Shown in pieces: positions 29,157 to 37,986 of a stretch of 64,000 nucleotides of DNA (positions are counted from its first letter, which is position 1; each line of letters opens with the position of its first letter). A program made the position numbers and the translations under genes. The DNA lies in NCBI RefSeq assembly GCF_000368765.1, contig NZ_KB849655.1:257048-321047 (forward strand), read 5' to 3'. The notes beneath the pieces were generated by a model that made no database searches, was not told where the DNA came from, and saw only the letters and a list, made by a program, of their open reading frames with translations. This stretch comes from Acinetobacter junii CIP 64.5. Its GTDB lineage: Bacteria; Pseudomonadota; Gammaproteobacteria; Pseudomonadales; Moraxellaceae.

Positions 29157-29465
29157 TTATTTATTATCAGAAAAAACAATAGCTAAGAAAAATAATAGTG
29201 TTATGAAAGCACCCACACCTAAACTAACCATAATTATTTCTAGATTCATAAACTCCATCAATATACCATGTTTTCCCCACGCACCATCAAAGCCATGATT
29301 TTCAGATTTCCTACCTAATCCTCCAATGATACAAAACCCTATACTAGAAATAAAAAAAATACTTAAGGAAGCCTTCCATAGTTTAAAAAGTTTGAGAAAT
29401 AAAATTAAACTCATTCCAAGTATAGTCACAATTGAAGCTACAACGGCATAATGCCAGTTATCCAT
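29157..29465 (-). CDS. Small membrane protein of unknown function
   Basis: A 102-residue protein that I do not recognise. Three hydrophobic segments are visible: about residues 5-25, 32-50 and 75-98. A polar loop (GRKSENHGFDGAWGKHG) lies between the second and third. The start has moderate upstream purines (AAGGATTTTT before ATG). It stands alone between the AraC remnant and the GntR gene. Codon use is unremarkable and no homologue comes to mind. Confidence 0.55.
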   Translation of the reverse strand: MDNWHYAVVASIVTILGMSLILFLKLFKLWKASLSIFFISSIGFCIIGGLGRKSENHGFDGAWGKHGILMEFMNLEIIMVSLGVGAFITLLFFLAIVFSDNK

Positions 29466-29496
29466 AAAAATCCTTATTGCTCATCATACTCTAATC

Positions 29497-30192
29497 TTAA
29501 TAAAACTGACTTGAATCCAACATCTGTAAAGTAATTTTTTTCACTTCATCACGACTTTGCATAATATGTGCTTCAATCGCTTGAATGGCTTCATCTACTT
29601 TACGATTAAAAATATAACCCAGTATTTTCTGATGCTCCTGATAAGTCGCTTCAACGCGATAATCTTTAGAGAAGTCTAAACGACGAATAATACGGATTCG
29701 CTCGCTCAAATCACGATGAATTCTCGCCATTTCATTATTTCCAGAGGCACGAACTAAAGCGCAATGGAAATCCTCATCTTGTTGTGACAATTGTTTAATG
29801 TCTTTTAGATATTGATGAGGTTCAATCAACCATAAATCTTTTAGAACGGATAATTCAACCGAGTTTTGATGATCCATCTGGCAAAGTTTACGAATGGAAT
29901 CTTTTTCTAATACGATCCGCACATCATAAAGTTCTTCATAATAACGAAAATTGAGCGGTCGGATTTGCCAACCGCTACGAAAACTCACATCAACATATCC
30001 CTCTTGTTGCAAACGATATAGCGCTTGTCGGATTGGGGTACGACTTACATCATAAGCTTTTGCAACTTCGGATTCAGTGAAACGTTCACCTGGCATCAGT
30101 TTGAAATCAAAGATATCATTCTTGATGCGTTGGTAAACCAGCTCAGACAAATTGTCTGAGCTTTTTGTTGTTTTTATTTTGGTTTCTTTCAT
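29497..30192 (-). CDS. GntR-family (FCD) transcriptional regulator
   Basis: A 231-residue regulator. The N-terminal winged helix (residues ~15-80) includes FTESEVAKAYDVSRTPIRQALYRLQQEGYV. The C-terminal all-helical FCD ligand domain has DVRIVLEKDSIRKLC and a metal-site pattern with RASGNNEMARIHRDLSERIR. It lies 11 nt after the urea carboxylase gene on the same strand and so is probably co-transcribed. A palindromic CTTGTATACAAG at the promoter of the upstream allophanate hydrolase gene is a good candidate operator, implying autoregulation of the whole urea operon. Confidence 0.85.
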   Translation of the reverse strand: MKETKIKTTKSSDNLSELVYQRIKNDIFDFKLMPGERFTESEVAKAYDVSRTPIRQALYRLQQEGYVDVSFRSGWQIRPLNFRYYEELYDVRIVLEKDSIRKLCQMDHQNSVELSVLKDLWLIEPHQYLKDIKQLSQQDEDFHCALVRASGNNEMARIHRDLSERIRIIRRLDFSKDYRVEATYQEHQKILGYIFNRKVDEAIQAIEAHIMQSRDEVKKITLQMLDSSQFY

Positions 30193-30203
30193 GCAACATT
30201 GCC

Positions 30204-33200
30204 TTATTCCATATAAACCAGTGGTTCACCACTATGTACGGTTTGCCCTGCTCTACAAATAATAGCTTTTACAATGCCATCTTCTTCTGCATAAACCGGA
30301 AGTTCCATTTTCATTGCTTCAATAATAGCAACAGTTTCACCTTTTTTAACCTCTTGACCATGTTCAACAAAGATTTTCCAGATATTACCTGTCATCGATG
30401 CATTTAATGATGCTAAATGACTGTAATCAGCATGGTTATTTTCTTGAATCTGTTCTTCAGGTTGAGCTGCAAACTCCTCTTTCCAGCGATCCACTTCAGT
30501 TGCGAATGCTTGTTGTTGCTTAGCTTTAAACTCGGCAATACTTTCAGCTTCATTCTCTAAGAATTTTACATAATCTGCATAATCGAATTCTGTTTCTTCA
30601 ATCTTGATCTCAGCACGACCATTTTCAAAGTCAGCACGCCATCGATTGAGTTCTTCTTCTGTAACCTCAAAATATTTAATTTGATCGAAGAATTGTAAGA
30701 ACCATTGTTTATCACCAAATTGTTTGTTTTTCTTAAACTTGTTCCAAATTGGTAAAGTACGCCCAATCAATTGATAGCCGCCCGGTGAATCCATACCGTA
30801 GATACACATGTACATACCACCAATCCCAACCGTTCCTTCTGCGGTAAAGGTACGTGCTGGATTATATTTAGAACTGAGTAAACGATGGCGTGGGTCAATC
30901 GGTACGGCACAAGGTGCTGTTAAATACACATCACCCAAGCCAAGAATTAAATAGTTCGCATCAAAAATAATATCTTTAACTTCATTTCGATCTGCCAAGC
31001 CATTAATGCGTTGGATAAAATCAACGTTATTTGGCAACCACGCTGCTTTAGAGCAAACACTTTCTTGATAACGTTCTACAGCTCCTAAAGTCGCACTGTC
31101 TTCAAATGCCATCGGCAAATGTACGATACGAGATGGGATTTTTAATTGGCTCAAATCACCCATCTCTTTTTCGAGTTGAAGTAATTGAGCAATCAATTGT
31201 GATTGTGGAATTACTAAGCCATCGTATTTAATCTGTAGTGAACGAACACCCGGTGACAGTTCCAATACGCCTGCAATTTTTGCATCACGAATCATTTGAA
31301 TAAGTTGATGCACTCGTAAACGTAAAGCTAAATCTAAAACATTTTCGCCGTATTCTAAGAGAATATAACTATCACCTGCTTGGCGATACACTGTTTTTGG
31401 CGACAATTCCGTTGGTTCACGTTGTGCCAGAATCGTACTGACAACTTCTTGAATTGGCTCAATCGTTTCTACAACTTTACTTGCTTCCGCAAAGTTTTGG
31501 ATATTTTCAATTTGCTGACGTTCAAGTTCATTGGCTTGTTCTACACTAATAGGATAAAAGCGAATTTTATCATCGGCTTTGAGTTGTCCCACTTTCCAAA
31601 GTTCTGCTTTGGCAATCGTCACAGGACAAACGAAACCGCCTAAACTTGGACCATCTTTTGCCAGAATCACAGGGAAATCACCTGTGAAGTTAATTGCGCC
31701 AATCGCATATTCACAGTCATGTACATTTGATGGATGTAAACCAGCTTCACCACCATTTTCTCGTGCCCAGCTTGGTGTTGGTCCTGATAAACGAACACCT
31801 AAACGATTTGAGTTAAAGTGTACGGTCCACTCTGAGGCAAAAAACTCTTCTACATATTCAGGTTTAAAGAAATCTGGTGCGCCGTGCGGGCCATATAACA
31901 CCGCAATTTCCCATTCATTACTATATTCAGGAATCAATTCAACCGACAATGCTTGAGGTTCATCATGAGCAAGTGGCAACTCTGTGCTCGCAAATGCTGG
32001 ATCAACCATTTTAATCATATCGCCGACACGCAAGGTACGACCTGCATAACCACCAAAATTACCCAGCGCAAAAGTAGAACGACTGCCTAAATATACAGGG
32101 ACATCCAAACCATTTCGAACCGCTAAATATGTACGGCAACCTGATTCAACTTGACCGATTTTTAGAATTTGTCCTGCTTTAACTTCTACAGGCTTCCAAA
32201 AATCAATTTCCTGATCATCTAACAACGCAGTACAGCTTGCTCCCGCCAAAGCAATAATCGTATTTGTGTGAAACTTTAATGTTGGTCCAACTAAGGTAAA
32301 CTCGAAACCTGCGGCTTTAGCATCATTTCCAACAATACGATTGGCAAGCTGAAATGCATAGTCATCCATTGGACCTGATGGCGGTACACCTATATCCCAA
32401 TAGCCCGTACGACCCGGATAATCTTGAATTGAACTCAACGTTCCTGCTTGAATCACTTCAATTACGTTTGGCGTGTAGTTGAAATCATCCAACATTCTTG
32501 TCCAGATTTGCATATCATCAAAACGCTGATCGGAAATAATCGCACGGGCATAATCCAAGTTTGTACTAATACCGTTCAAGCGTGTTTCAGCCAATACATG
32601 TTTTAATTTTTCAATAGCACTAGCACGGTCATCAGCATGCACAATAATCTTGGCAATCATTGGATCGAAGTATTGAGAAATCTCTGTGCCCGTTTTTACC
32701 CAAGTATCAACCCGAATCCCCTCTGGAAATGCAACCTCTGTCAGTACACCTGGACTTGGTTGGAAATTTTTCACAGGATCTTCAGCATAAACACGAACCT
32801 CAATCGCTGCACCTTGTGGTTGAATATTGTTGAGATATGTCCAATCAAGTTCATCACCAGCAGCCACTTTGAGCATGCATTCAATTAAATCCAAGCCAGT
32901 GACCATTTCCGTCACTGGATGCTCCACTTGTAGGCGAGTATTCACTTCAAGGAAATAGAACTCGTCACGGTTGGCATCGTAAATAAACTCCACTGTTCCA
33001 GCGCTGCGGTAATTCACCGATTTCCCGAGTTCTATCGCTGCTTGATGTAGTTTTTTACGTGTCGCTTCAGGTAAATTTGCCGCAGGCGTTTCCTCTACCA
33101 CTTTCTGGTTACGACGTTGCAAAGAGCAATCACGCTCACCGAATGCAACAACTTGCCCTTTTCCATCACCAAAAATTTGTACTTCAACATGACGCGCTTT

Positions 33201-33809
33201 ATCAATAAAGCATTCAATAAATACGCCAGCGTCTTTAAAGAATTGTTCTCCCAAGCGTTTGACACTTTCGTAAGCATCGGTCAAGGCTTGTGGTGTATCA
33301 CAACGGGTCAAACCAATACCACCACCGCCAGCAGTACTTTTCAGCATAATTGGATAGCCAATACGATCTGCCGCCGTAAGAGCTTCTTCTAAGCTATCCA
33401 ACAATCCAGTTCCTGGTGTCATTGGTACATTGGCAGCAGCAGCCAATTCACGAGCACGGTGTTTTAAACCAAATTCTAGAATTTGCTCTGCCGTTGGTCC
33501 CATGAAAGCAATATTATTTTCTTCGCAAGCACGAGCAAAATCAGCACTTTCAGAAAGAAAGCCATAACCAGGAAAGATTGCCTCAGCACCAGTTTGTTTA
33601 GCTGCCTGAATTAATTTTTCAATACTCAAATAAGTATCGGCTGGTTTTAAACCATCTAATCCAATCGCAATATCAGCATCTTCGACATGTTGCGCATAAC
33701 GATCACTATCCGAATACACAGCAACACTGGTTATACCTAATTTTTTAAGTGTGCGAATCGCTCGAACAGCAATTTCACCACGGTTTGCAATAAGTACAGT
33801 TTTAAACAT
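30204..33809 (-). CDS. uca: Urea carboxylase (biotin-dependent)
   Basis: A 1201-residue multidomain enzyme that makes allophanate from urea, bicarbonate and ATP. Domains in order: biotin carboxylase (~1-450, start MFKTVLIANRGEIAVRA, KSTAGGGGIGLTRC ATP-grasp loop), a KipA/AHS2 carboxyltransferase half (~470-780, GVPPSGPMDDYAFQLANRI), a KipI/AHS1 half (~830-1040) and a C-terminal biotinyl domain with the EAMKMELP lysine. ATG 33809 follows a GGGGGGAA ribosome binding site; a longer frame runs back into the allophanate hydrolase gene. Related enzymes carboxylate guanidine instead, but no urea-carboxylase-associated (DUF1989-like) genes or ykkC-type leader are seen here, so urea is favoured. Confidence 0.9.
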   Translation of the reverse strand: MFKTVLIANRGEIAVRAIRTLKKLGITSVAVYSDSDRYAQHVEDADIAIGLDGLKPADTYLSIEKLIQAAKQTGAEAIFPGYGFLSESADFARACEENNIAFMGPTAEQILEFGLKHRARELAAAANVPMTPGTGLLDSLEEALTAADRIGYPIMLKSTAGGGGIGLTRCDTPQALTDAYESVKRLGEQFFKDAGVFIECFIDKARHVEVQIFGDGKGQVVAFGERDCSLQRRNQKVVEETPAANLPEATRKKLHQAAIELGKSVNYRSAGTVEFIYDANRDEFYFLEVNTRLQVEHPVTEMVTGLDLIECMLKVAAGDELDWTYLNNIQPQGAAIEVRVYAEDPVKNFQPSPGVLTEVAFPEGIRVDTWVKTGTEISQYFDPMIAKIIVHADDRASAIEKLKHVLAETRLNGISTNLDYARAIISDQRFDDMQIWTRMLDDFNYTPNVIEVIQAGTLSSIQDYPGRTGYWDIGVPPSGPMDDYAFQLANRIVGNDAKAAGFEFTLVGPTLKFHTNTIIALAGASCTALLDDQEIDFWKPVEVKAGQILKIGQVESGCRTYLAVRNGLDVPVYLGSRSTFALGNFGGYAGRTLRVGDMIKMVDPAFASTELPLAHDEPQALSVELIPEYSNEWEIAVLYGPHGAPDFFKPEYVEEFFASEWTVHFNSNRLGVRLSGPTPSWARENGGEAGLHPSNVHDCEYAIGAINFTGDFPVILAKDGPSLGGFVCPVTIAKAELWKVGQLKADDKIRFYPISVEQANELERQQIENIQNFAEASKVVETIEPIQEVVSTILAQREPTELSPKTVYRQAGDSYILLEYGENVLDLALRLRVHQLIQMIRDAKIAGVLELSPGVRSLQIKYDGLVIPQSQLIAQLLQLEKEMGDLSQLKIPSRIVHLPMAFEDSATLGAVERYQESVCSKAAWLPNNVDFIQRINGLADRNEVKDIIFDANYLILGLGDVYLTAPCAVPIDPRHRLLSSKYNPARTFTAEGTVGIGGMYMCIYGMDSPGGYQLIGRTLPIWNKFKKNKQFGDKQWFLQFFDQIKYFEVTEEELNRWRADFENGRAEIKIEETEFDYADYVKFLENEAESIAEFKAKQQQAFATEVDRWKEEFAAQPEEQIQENNHADYSHLASLNASMTGNIWKIFVEHGQEVKKGETVAIIEAMKMELPVYAEEDGIVKAIICRAGQTVHSGEPLVYME

Positions 33810-33825
33810 GATGATTTCCCCCCAA

Positions 33826-35652
33826 TTAATTCGCTGTGTTTGCTGCTTGGCTGTTACGATGCTGGATATAGGCTCTCCATCCACCAAAATGACTAATATT
33901 CTCTGCATCATCTATGCCATAAGGCTCACAGATAAATCCTTTCACCCAACGTCCATCTTCTAACTCGACATTACCCATGCCTAAAGGTGTCGGAATTTCA
34001 GCCACAAATTCACCAAATCGAGCAGTTGGGACATCCCACAATTCAACAATTATGCTTTGACCATCTTGCTGACGTGCTAAGCCGGGTTTCGGTGGAACGG
34101 TGCCATTCAAAGCATAAAGCGCATAGTTTTTAGAGGTCGTTGTGGTTTCGATATGTACGGCATCACGTGTGGTGAGCTGAAAATTTAGCGGCATACCTGT
34201 CAAATGAGCACCGACGACTGCAACGCGAATATGATGTTGTGAAATAGGTGTAGAAGAACTTAAAGGCAGAGCTTTATCCAATGCCCCTAATTTCAGTGCA
34301 AGATAGTTTTGCCAAGCTTTGCCAAAATGAACTAATGCTGCATCATGCCAAGCTGGTGCAATTAGAGTGATCCCAAATGGTAAATGGTCAGCCCTAAATC
34401 CTGCTGGTAAAGCTAAAGCACTCAAATCTGCCAAGTTGGTAAAGTTAGTGTAGGTTCCTAAATGAGCGTTATATTCAATCGGATTTTGTTCAAGCTGCTC
34501 AATGGAATAAATTGTAGGTGCGGTTGGAACAATTAAGGCATCAAAATCAGCTAATCTTTGTTGGATTTTACGAGCTAAATCTTGTTTTAAATATTCTGCA
34601 TTGTAGGCATCCACCGCTGAATATTTTTCGCCGTTTTTAATAATTTCTAATACCGTTGGATCAAATGCATCAGGATTGGTTTTCAGTAAATATTCAACGG
34701 CTGCGGTACGCTCTGCCACCCATGAACCTTGATATAGTTGCACCGCCAGTTGCTCAAAATCTGCAAAATCAATTTTAGTGATTTCAGCATTTAATGATTC
34801 AAGGAGTTGGACAGTATGCTGAAATGCTTTTTCTGATTGCTCATCCCCAAAGAAATTTAGTTTTTCTGGAATGGCAAATTTTAATTTGCTAGAGAAATGT
34901 GCTGGAACATTCTTTGGATGCTTACGTGAATAGCTGTCCAATGGATCATATGCTTCTAAAACATTTGCAACCAAGTCTGCATCTACAACGGTTAAGGCAA
35001 AGATCGAAATACAATCTAGACTTTTACAAGCAGGCAATAAACCACGATTTGAAAACCGCCCTTTGGTTGGTTTTAGCCCAACAATATTATTAAATGCCGC
35101 TGGCACTCGACCAGAACCTGCGGTATCAGTGCCTAATGCAAATGGGACAAATCCACGAGCAACCACACTTGCTGAACCAGAACTTGAGCCACCACTGACA
35201 TATTCAGGTTTAAAACTGTTTGGTACTGCACCAAAAGGTGAACGCGTTCCCACCAAACCCGTTGCAAACTGATCAAGGTTGGTTTTACCAATTACAATCG
35301 CTCCCGCTTGTTTTAACAAACGCACTGTTTCAGCATCTTGTACTGCAATTGTATTTAATGCCTTACAAGCTGCGGTAGTTACAAACCCTGCAACATCAAT
35401 ATTATCTTTAACTGCAAACGGAACGCCGTAGAGTGGAAATTGTTTTGCTAAACTCTCAGCTTCTTTAGTTAATTCATTGAGAAATTGAATTTGCTGTTCA
35501 ATCTGTTCTACGGTCGCAATTGAAATCCACGCATTATCTTGAGGATCAATTGATGCAACTAAATATTTTAAAGTATCAAGTTGGATTTCATTTTTTGAAT
35601 AAGCTGTTTGCCACTCTGAAATTGTCCAACCTAAAGTTTTTATCTCATGCAT
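33826..35652 (-). CDS. atzF: Allophanate hydrolase
   Basis: A 608-residue amidase-signature enzyme that hydrolyses allophanate to ammonia and carbon dioxide. The catalytic triad regions are visible: lysine in VPFAVKDNIDVAG near 85, the serine cluster GGSSSGSASVVARG near 155, and the nucleophile in GTDTAGSGRVPAAF near 180. A C-terminal domain (~470-608, ending GGWRAYIQHRN) is the additional domain of full-length allophanate hydrolases. It starts the operon; urea carboxylase begins 17 nt after its stop. Together they form the two-protein urea amidolyase route, a nickel-free alternative to urease. Confidence 0.9.
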   Translation of the reverse strand: MHEIKTLGWTISEWQTAYSKNEIQLDTLKYLVASIDPQDNAWISIATVEQIEQQIQFLNELTKEAESLAKQFPLYGVPFAVKDNIDVAGFVTTAACKALNTIAVQDAETVRLLKQAGAIVIGKTNLDQFATGLVGTRSPFGAVPNSFKPEYVSGGSSSGSASVVARGFVPFALGTDTAGSGRVPAAFNNIVGLKPTKGRFSNRGLLPACKSLDCISIFALTVVDADLVANVLEAYDPLDSYSRKHPKNVPAHFSSKLKFAIPEKLNFFGDEQSEKAFQHTVQLLESLNAEITKIDFADFEQLAVQLYQGSWVAERTAAVEYLLKTNPDAFDPTVLEIIKNGEKYSAVDAYNAEYLKQDLARKIQQRLADFDALIVPTAPTIYSIEQLEQNPIEYNAHLGTYTNFTNLADLSALALPAGFRADHLPFGITLIAPAWHDAALVHFGKAWQNYLALKLGALDKALPLSSSTPISQHHIRVAVVGAHLTGMPLNFQLTTRDAVHIETTTTSKNYALYALNGTVPPKPGLARQQDGQSIIVELWDVPTARFGEFVAEIPTPLGMGNVELEDGRWVKGFICEPYGIDDAENISHFGGWRAYIQHRNSQAANTAN

Positions 35653-35666
35653 TTTATGAATCCCAT

Positions 35667-35678
35667 CTTGTATACAAG
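35667..35678. promoter_or_regulatory. Palindromic operator CTTGTATACAAG
   Basis: A perfect 12-bp palindrome 15 bp upstream of the allophanate hydrolase start. Its TTGTATACAA core resembles sites used by FCD-type GntR regulators, and such a regulator is the third gene of this operon. Its closeness to the start codon suggests repression. Confidence 0.6.
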
Positions 35679-36021
35679 TTTGGATAAATAGATGCAGAAA
35701 GTGTGCCAGTTTATTTTTACATAAAATTCAATTAATTACCTTATTCACCATGAAATTTTAAACTTGTAGATTAACTAATGGTGCTAAAAAGGCTTTGTTT
35801 TAATGCACTTGCGCCACAATTCAGCAAGATGCGATTTTATTTAAGAGCTTAAGCTTAGTTTTAGAGCAAAGTTTTTCTTGGATTTTGCAATTTGAGAAAT
35901 TGAAGCTATGAATTTGATTATTGTCAGCAATTAGCTTTGAGCAGAACAAAAGTCCTGATCGTTAGAGCATCTATATTAGGTTTTTTTGAAATTTTGAGAG
36001 GCTTCATTATGTAGCATTGAT
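35679..36021. other. Gene-free spacer between urea operon and IS element
   Basis: About 340 bp of AT-rich sequence with stops in all frames. I see no tRNA, clear terminator or repeat here. The promoter of the urea operon should lie at its left end, around the operator. Confidence 0.5.
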
Positions 36022-36056
36022 TGGACTGCTCCCAGTATCCTAGACATGAGACCGCC

Positions 36057-36863
36057 TCATTTTGAAGCTGTCTCAAATGCTTCTGGGCTCATCCCATCGA
36101 GATGCGAATGACGCCTGATTCGATTGTAAAACATCTCGATATAATCAAACACATCCGCACGGGCCATTTCTCGTGTTTTATAGATCCTCTTTTTAATTCT
36201 TTCCTTCTTTAAACTACTAAAAAAGGATTCAGCAACAGCATTGTCCCAACAGTTTCCACGACGACTCATACTCGGAACTAAATTATGCTTTTGACAGAAT
36301 TTCTGCCAGTCTCCGCTACTGTATTGTGAACCTTGGTCTGAGTGTATGATCACAGGTTCATTGGGTCTGCGTCGCCATACCGCCATTAAAAGTGCATCCA
36401 AAACGATATCCTTGGCAAGCGTAGGTTTCATTGACCAACCGATGACTTTCCTTGAATATAAATCGAGAACCACAGCCAGATATAACCAGCCTTGCCAAGT
36501 ACGGATGTAGGTAATATCAGTCACCCAGGAAGTATCAGGGGTGCTCACAGCGAACTCTCGATTTAAGTGATTTGGTGGCACAATCGGAGGACGGTCACAA
36601 CCATAACTTTTATGCTTTTTATATCCTCGAACAGCGGCAATGCCATTGTTCTTCATGATCTTCAGCACACGATTGGGGCCACAGCTTTCACCTAGCTCTT
36701 TAAGATCCAGCGTGATGCGACGATAACCATAGATGCCATAACTGGCATCATAAGAAGAGCGGATCAGTTGTAATAACCGTTTGTCTTCAATTGTTCTGCC
36801 TGATTCGGGTTCATGTAGCCAGGCGTAATAGCCAGCACGAGCAATCTTAAGAACCCGACACAT
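36057..36863 (-). CDS. IS3-family transposase OrfB (integrase catalytic part)
   Basis: A 268-residue segment with the DDE retroviral-integrase fold: DTSWVTDITYI (first Asp), IHSDQGSQYSS (second Asp) and AVAESFFSSLKKE (Glu), in the IS3 order and spacing. The N-terminal helical part has YGYRRITLDL. It is normally made as an OrfAB fusion through -1 frameshifting; its frame is open upstream toward orfA. The visible start MCRVLKIARAGYY is therefore probably not the functional one. Confidence 0.9.
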   Translation of the reverse strand: MCRVLKIARAGYYAWLHEPESGRTIEDKRLLQLIRSSYDASYGIYGYRRITLDLKELGESCGPNRVLKIMKNNGIAAVRGYKKHKSYGCDRPPIVPPNHLNREFAVSTPDTSWVTDITYIRTWQGWLYLAVVLDLYSRKVIGWSMKPTLAKDIVLDALLMAVWRRRPNEPVIIHSDQGSQYSSGDWQKFCQKHNLVPSMSRRGNCWDNAVAESFFSSLKKERIKKRIYKTREMARADVFDYIEMFYNRIRRHSHLDGMSPEAFETASK

Positions 36864-36910
36864 CGTTTTAATCTTAAATTGATGGCTGTACTCAAGGATA
36901 AACTGATACT

Positions 36911-37195
36911 TTACTCGGGCAGGCTTGCAAAGTACCTTGCGGCCTTTTTTAAGATATCTCGCTCTTCTTCAGTTTGCTTAAGCTGACTTTTAAGACGAAG
37001 GATCTCTTTCTTTGCTTCGAGTAGTTCATGTTCATCAGGGTTGTTGCGTAAAGGCTGTACGGCCTTTAGCCATTTATAAATGCTGTGCTGTGATACACCT
37101 AAACGTTCAGCCACATCAGTGACAGAATATCCACGTTCGGTAATCAATTTAACAGCTTCATCTTTAAATTCTGGGGTGTATCGTTGTCCACTCAT
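36911..37195 (-). CDS. IS3-family transposase OrfA (HTH part)
   Basis: A 94-residue protein with the HTH of transposase family 8 (YTPEFKDEAVKLITERGYSV...LGVSQHSIYKWLK) and a leucine-rich coiled segment (LLEAKKEILRLKSQLKQ). The AAAAAAG heptamer within its final codons (36944-36950 on plus) is the expected -1 frameshift site for making OrfAB. The element appears intact. Confidence 0.9.
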   Translation of the reverse strand: MSGQRYTPEFKDEAVKLITERGYSVTDVAERLGVSQHSIYKWLKAVQPLRNNPDEHELLEAKKEILRLKSQLKQTEEERDILKKAARYFASLPE

Positions 37196-37268
37196 AATGT
37201 TCTCTCCTATGCAAAAAGAATAGACGAAATTTGTCTAGGAGAGTGGTGGCAGTCCACTCTGTATTTAA

Positions 37269-37858
37269 CTAAACCAAGCCAATTTCTTCAAAAAATAGCT
37301 TATATGCTTCTGCCTTCTTATCTAGAGCTAAAGGATAAGCACGTGACGATGAAGGTAAACGATATAAACTTAACTCTCGCTCCATATAGTTTACTTGCAC
37401 AGATTGTCCAATCATCGGTTAATGGGGTTCTCAGGAAAATGCTGCATCAGTGTATCTGTCGCTTTATCACCAGTCGTCATAATGGTGTGACATGCAGGAA
37501 TTTGGATGAGTAATTCTGACAAATCTGTAGGCGTGACTATTTCTAGAAATTTATCAGATGCATTACCATGTAATCTTTTAATTCGAAATGCGGTATCGAA
37601 TATTCCTACACCAATTTCTATCAAAAATTCATGAATTTTTTGTTCTTTAAAGTTTTTGTTTGATAAATCAAGAAAATAGTTTTTATCTTTGAAAAATATC
37701 AATCCGAATATTCGCCACATGTCATTTTGATAATTTGGATAGTAAAAATTCATCTTCCATCTGTTTTGAGGAGGAGGAAAACTTCCCAACATTAGCAACT
37801 TAGCATTATATGGTAAGAATGGCTTCAGTGGATGTGTTTCAATTTCAAAAATAGTCAT
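37269..37858 (-). pseudogene. Uracil-DNA glycosylase family protein, frameshifted
   Basis: The first 148 codons (from ATG 37858) hold LPYNAKLLMLGSFPPPQNRWKMNFYYPN, the glycosylase motif region. The frame then stops at 37412. The next frame continues at once with IGQSVQVNYMERELSLYRLPSSSRAYPL and ends LFFEEIGLV at 37269, which is the usual C-terminal end with its PSSSRAYP motif. One missing base near the GG at 37417-37418 explains the break; adding it gives ...PENPINPMIGQSV. The whole protein would have about 196 residues. It is a recent loss or a sequencing error. The IS element ends 12 bp downstream but does not cut it. Confidence 0.8.
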
Positions 37859-37941
37859 TAAAATCTAAAAACATGAAAAATTTAAAACAGTTTAATCAAT
37901 TATTCTGTATCAAAATAGCTTTCACATTTCTAATAGAAAAT

Positions 37942-37974
37942 AAAAAAAGAAGATAACGTGTATCTTCCTTTTTT
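37942..37974. terminator. Bidirectional terminator between UDG remnant and MBL gene
   Basis: GAAGATA (37949-37955) pairs with TATCTTC (37961-37967) around ACGTG. It is flanked by A7 on the left and T6 on the right. It lies 13 nt past the stop of the minus-strand MBL hydrolase. Confidence 0.75.
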
Positions 37975-37986
37975 ATCAGTTTTTAA

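Larger units (their letters stand above)
36022..37256 (-). mobile_element. IS3-family insertion sequence, about 1235 bp
   Basis: Imperfect terminal inverted repeats flank the element. The left end starts TGGACTGCTCCCAG and the reverse complement of the right end starts TGGACTGCCACCAC; both continue with a shared TCCTAGACA. Inside are orfA and orfB of an IS3-type transposase with an A6G slippery heptamer (36944-36950 on plus). Length and host suggest an IS1236-like element of the IS51 group; that is from memory. The flanks (GAT left, CTC right) do not form a 3-bp target duplication. Confidence 0.85.

Noticed and set aside
31579..31956. Plus-strand frame inside urea carboxylase
   Set aside because: Antisense to a well-supported multidomain enzyme; no start signal or domain.
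30204..33809. Guanidine carboxylase assignment with a ykkC-type riboswitch
   Set aside because: I find no associated DUF1989-like genes or structured leader in front of the operon; urea carboxylase is the simpler call, though substrate residues were not aligned.
35679..36021. Remnant gene or tRNA left of the IS3 element
   Set aside because: Stops occur in all frames and no cloverleaf or conserved tRNA motifs are seen.
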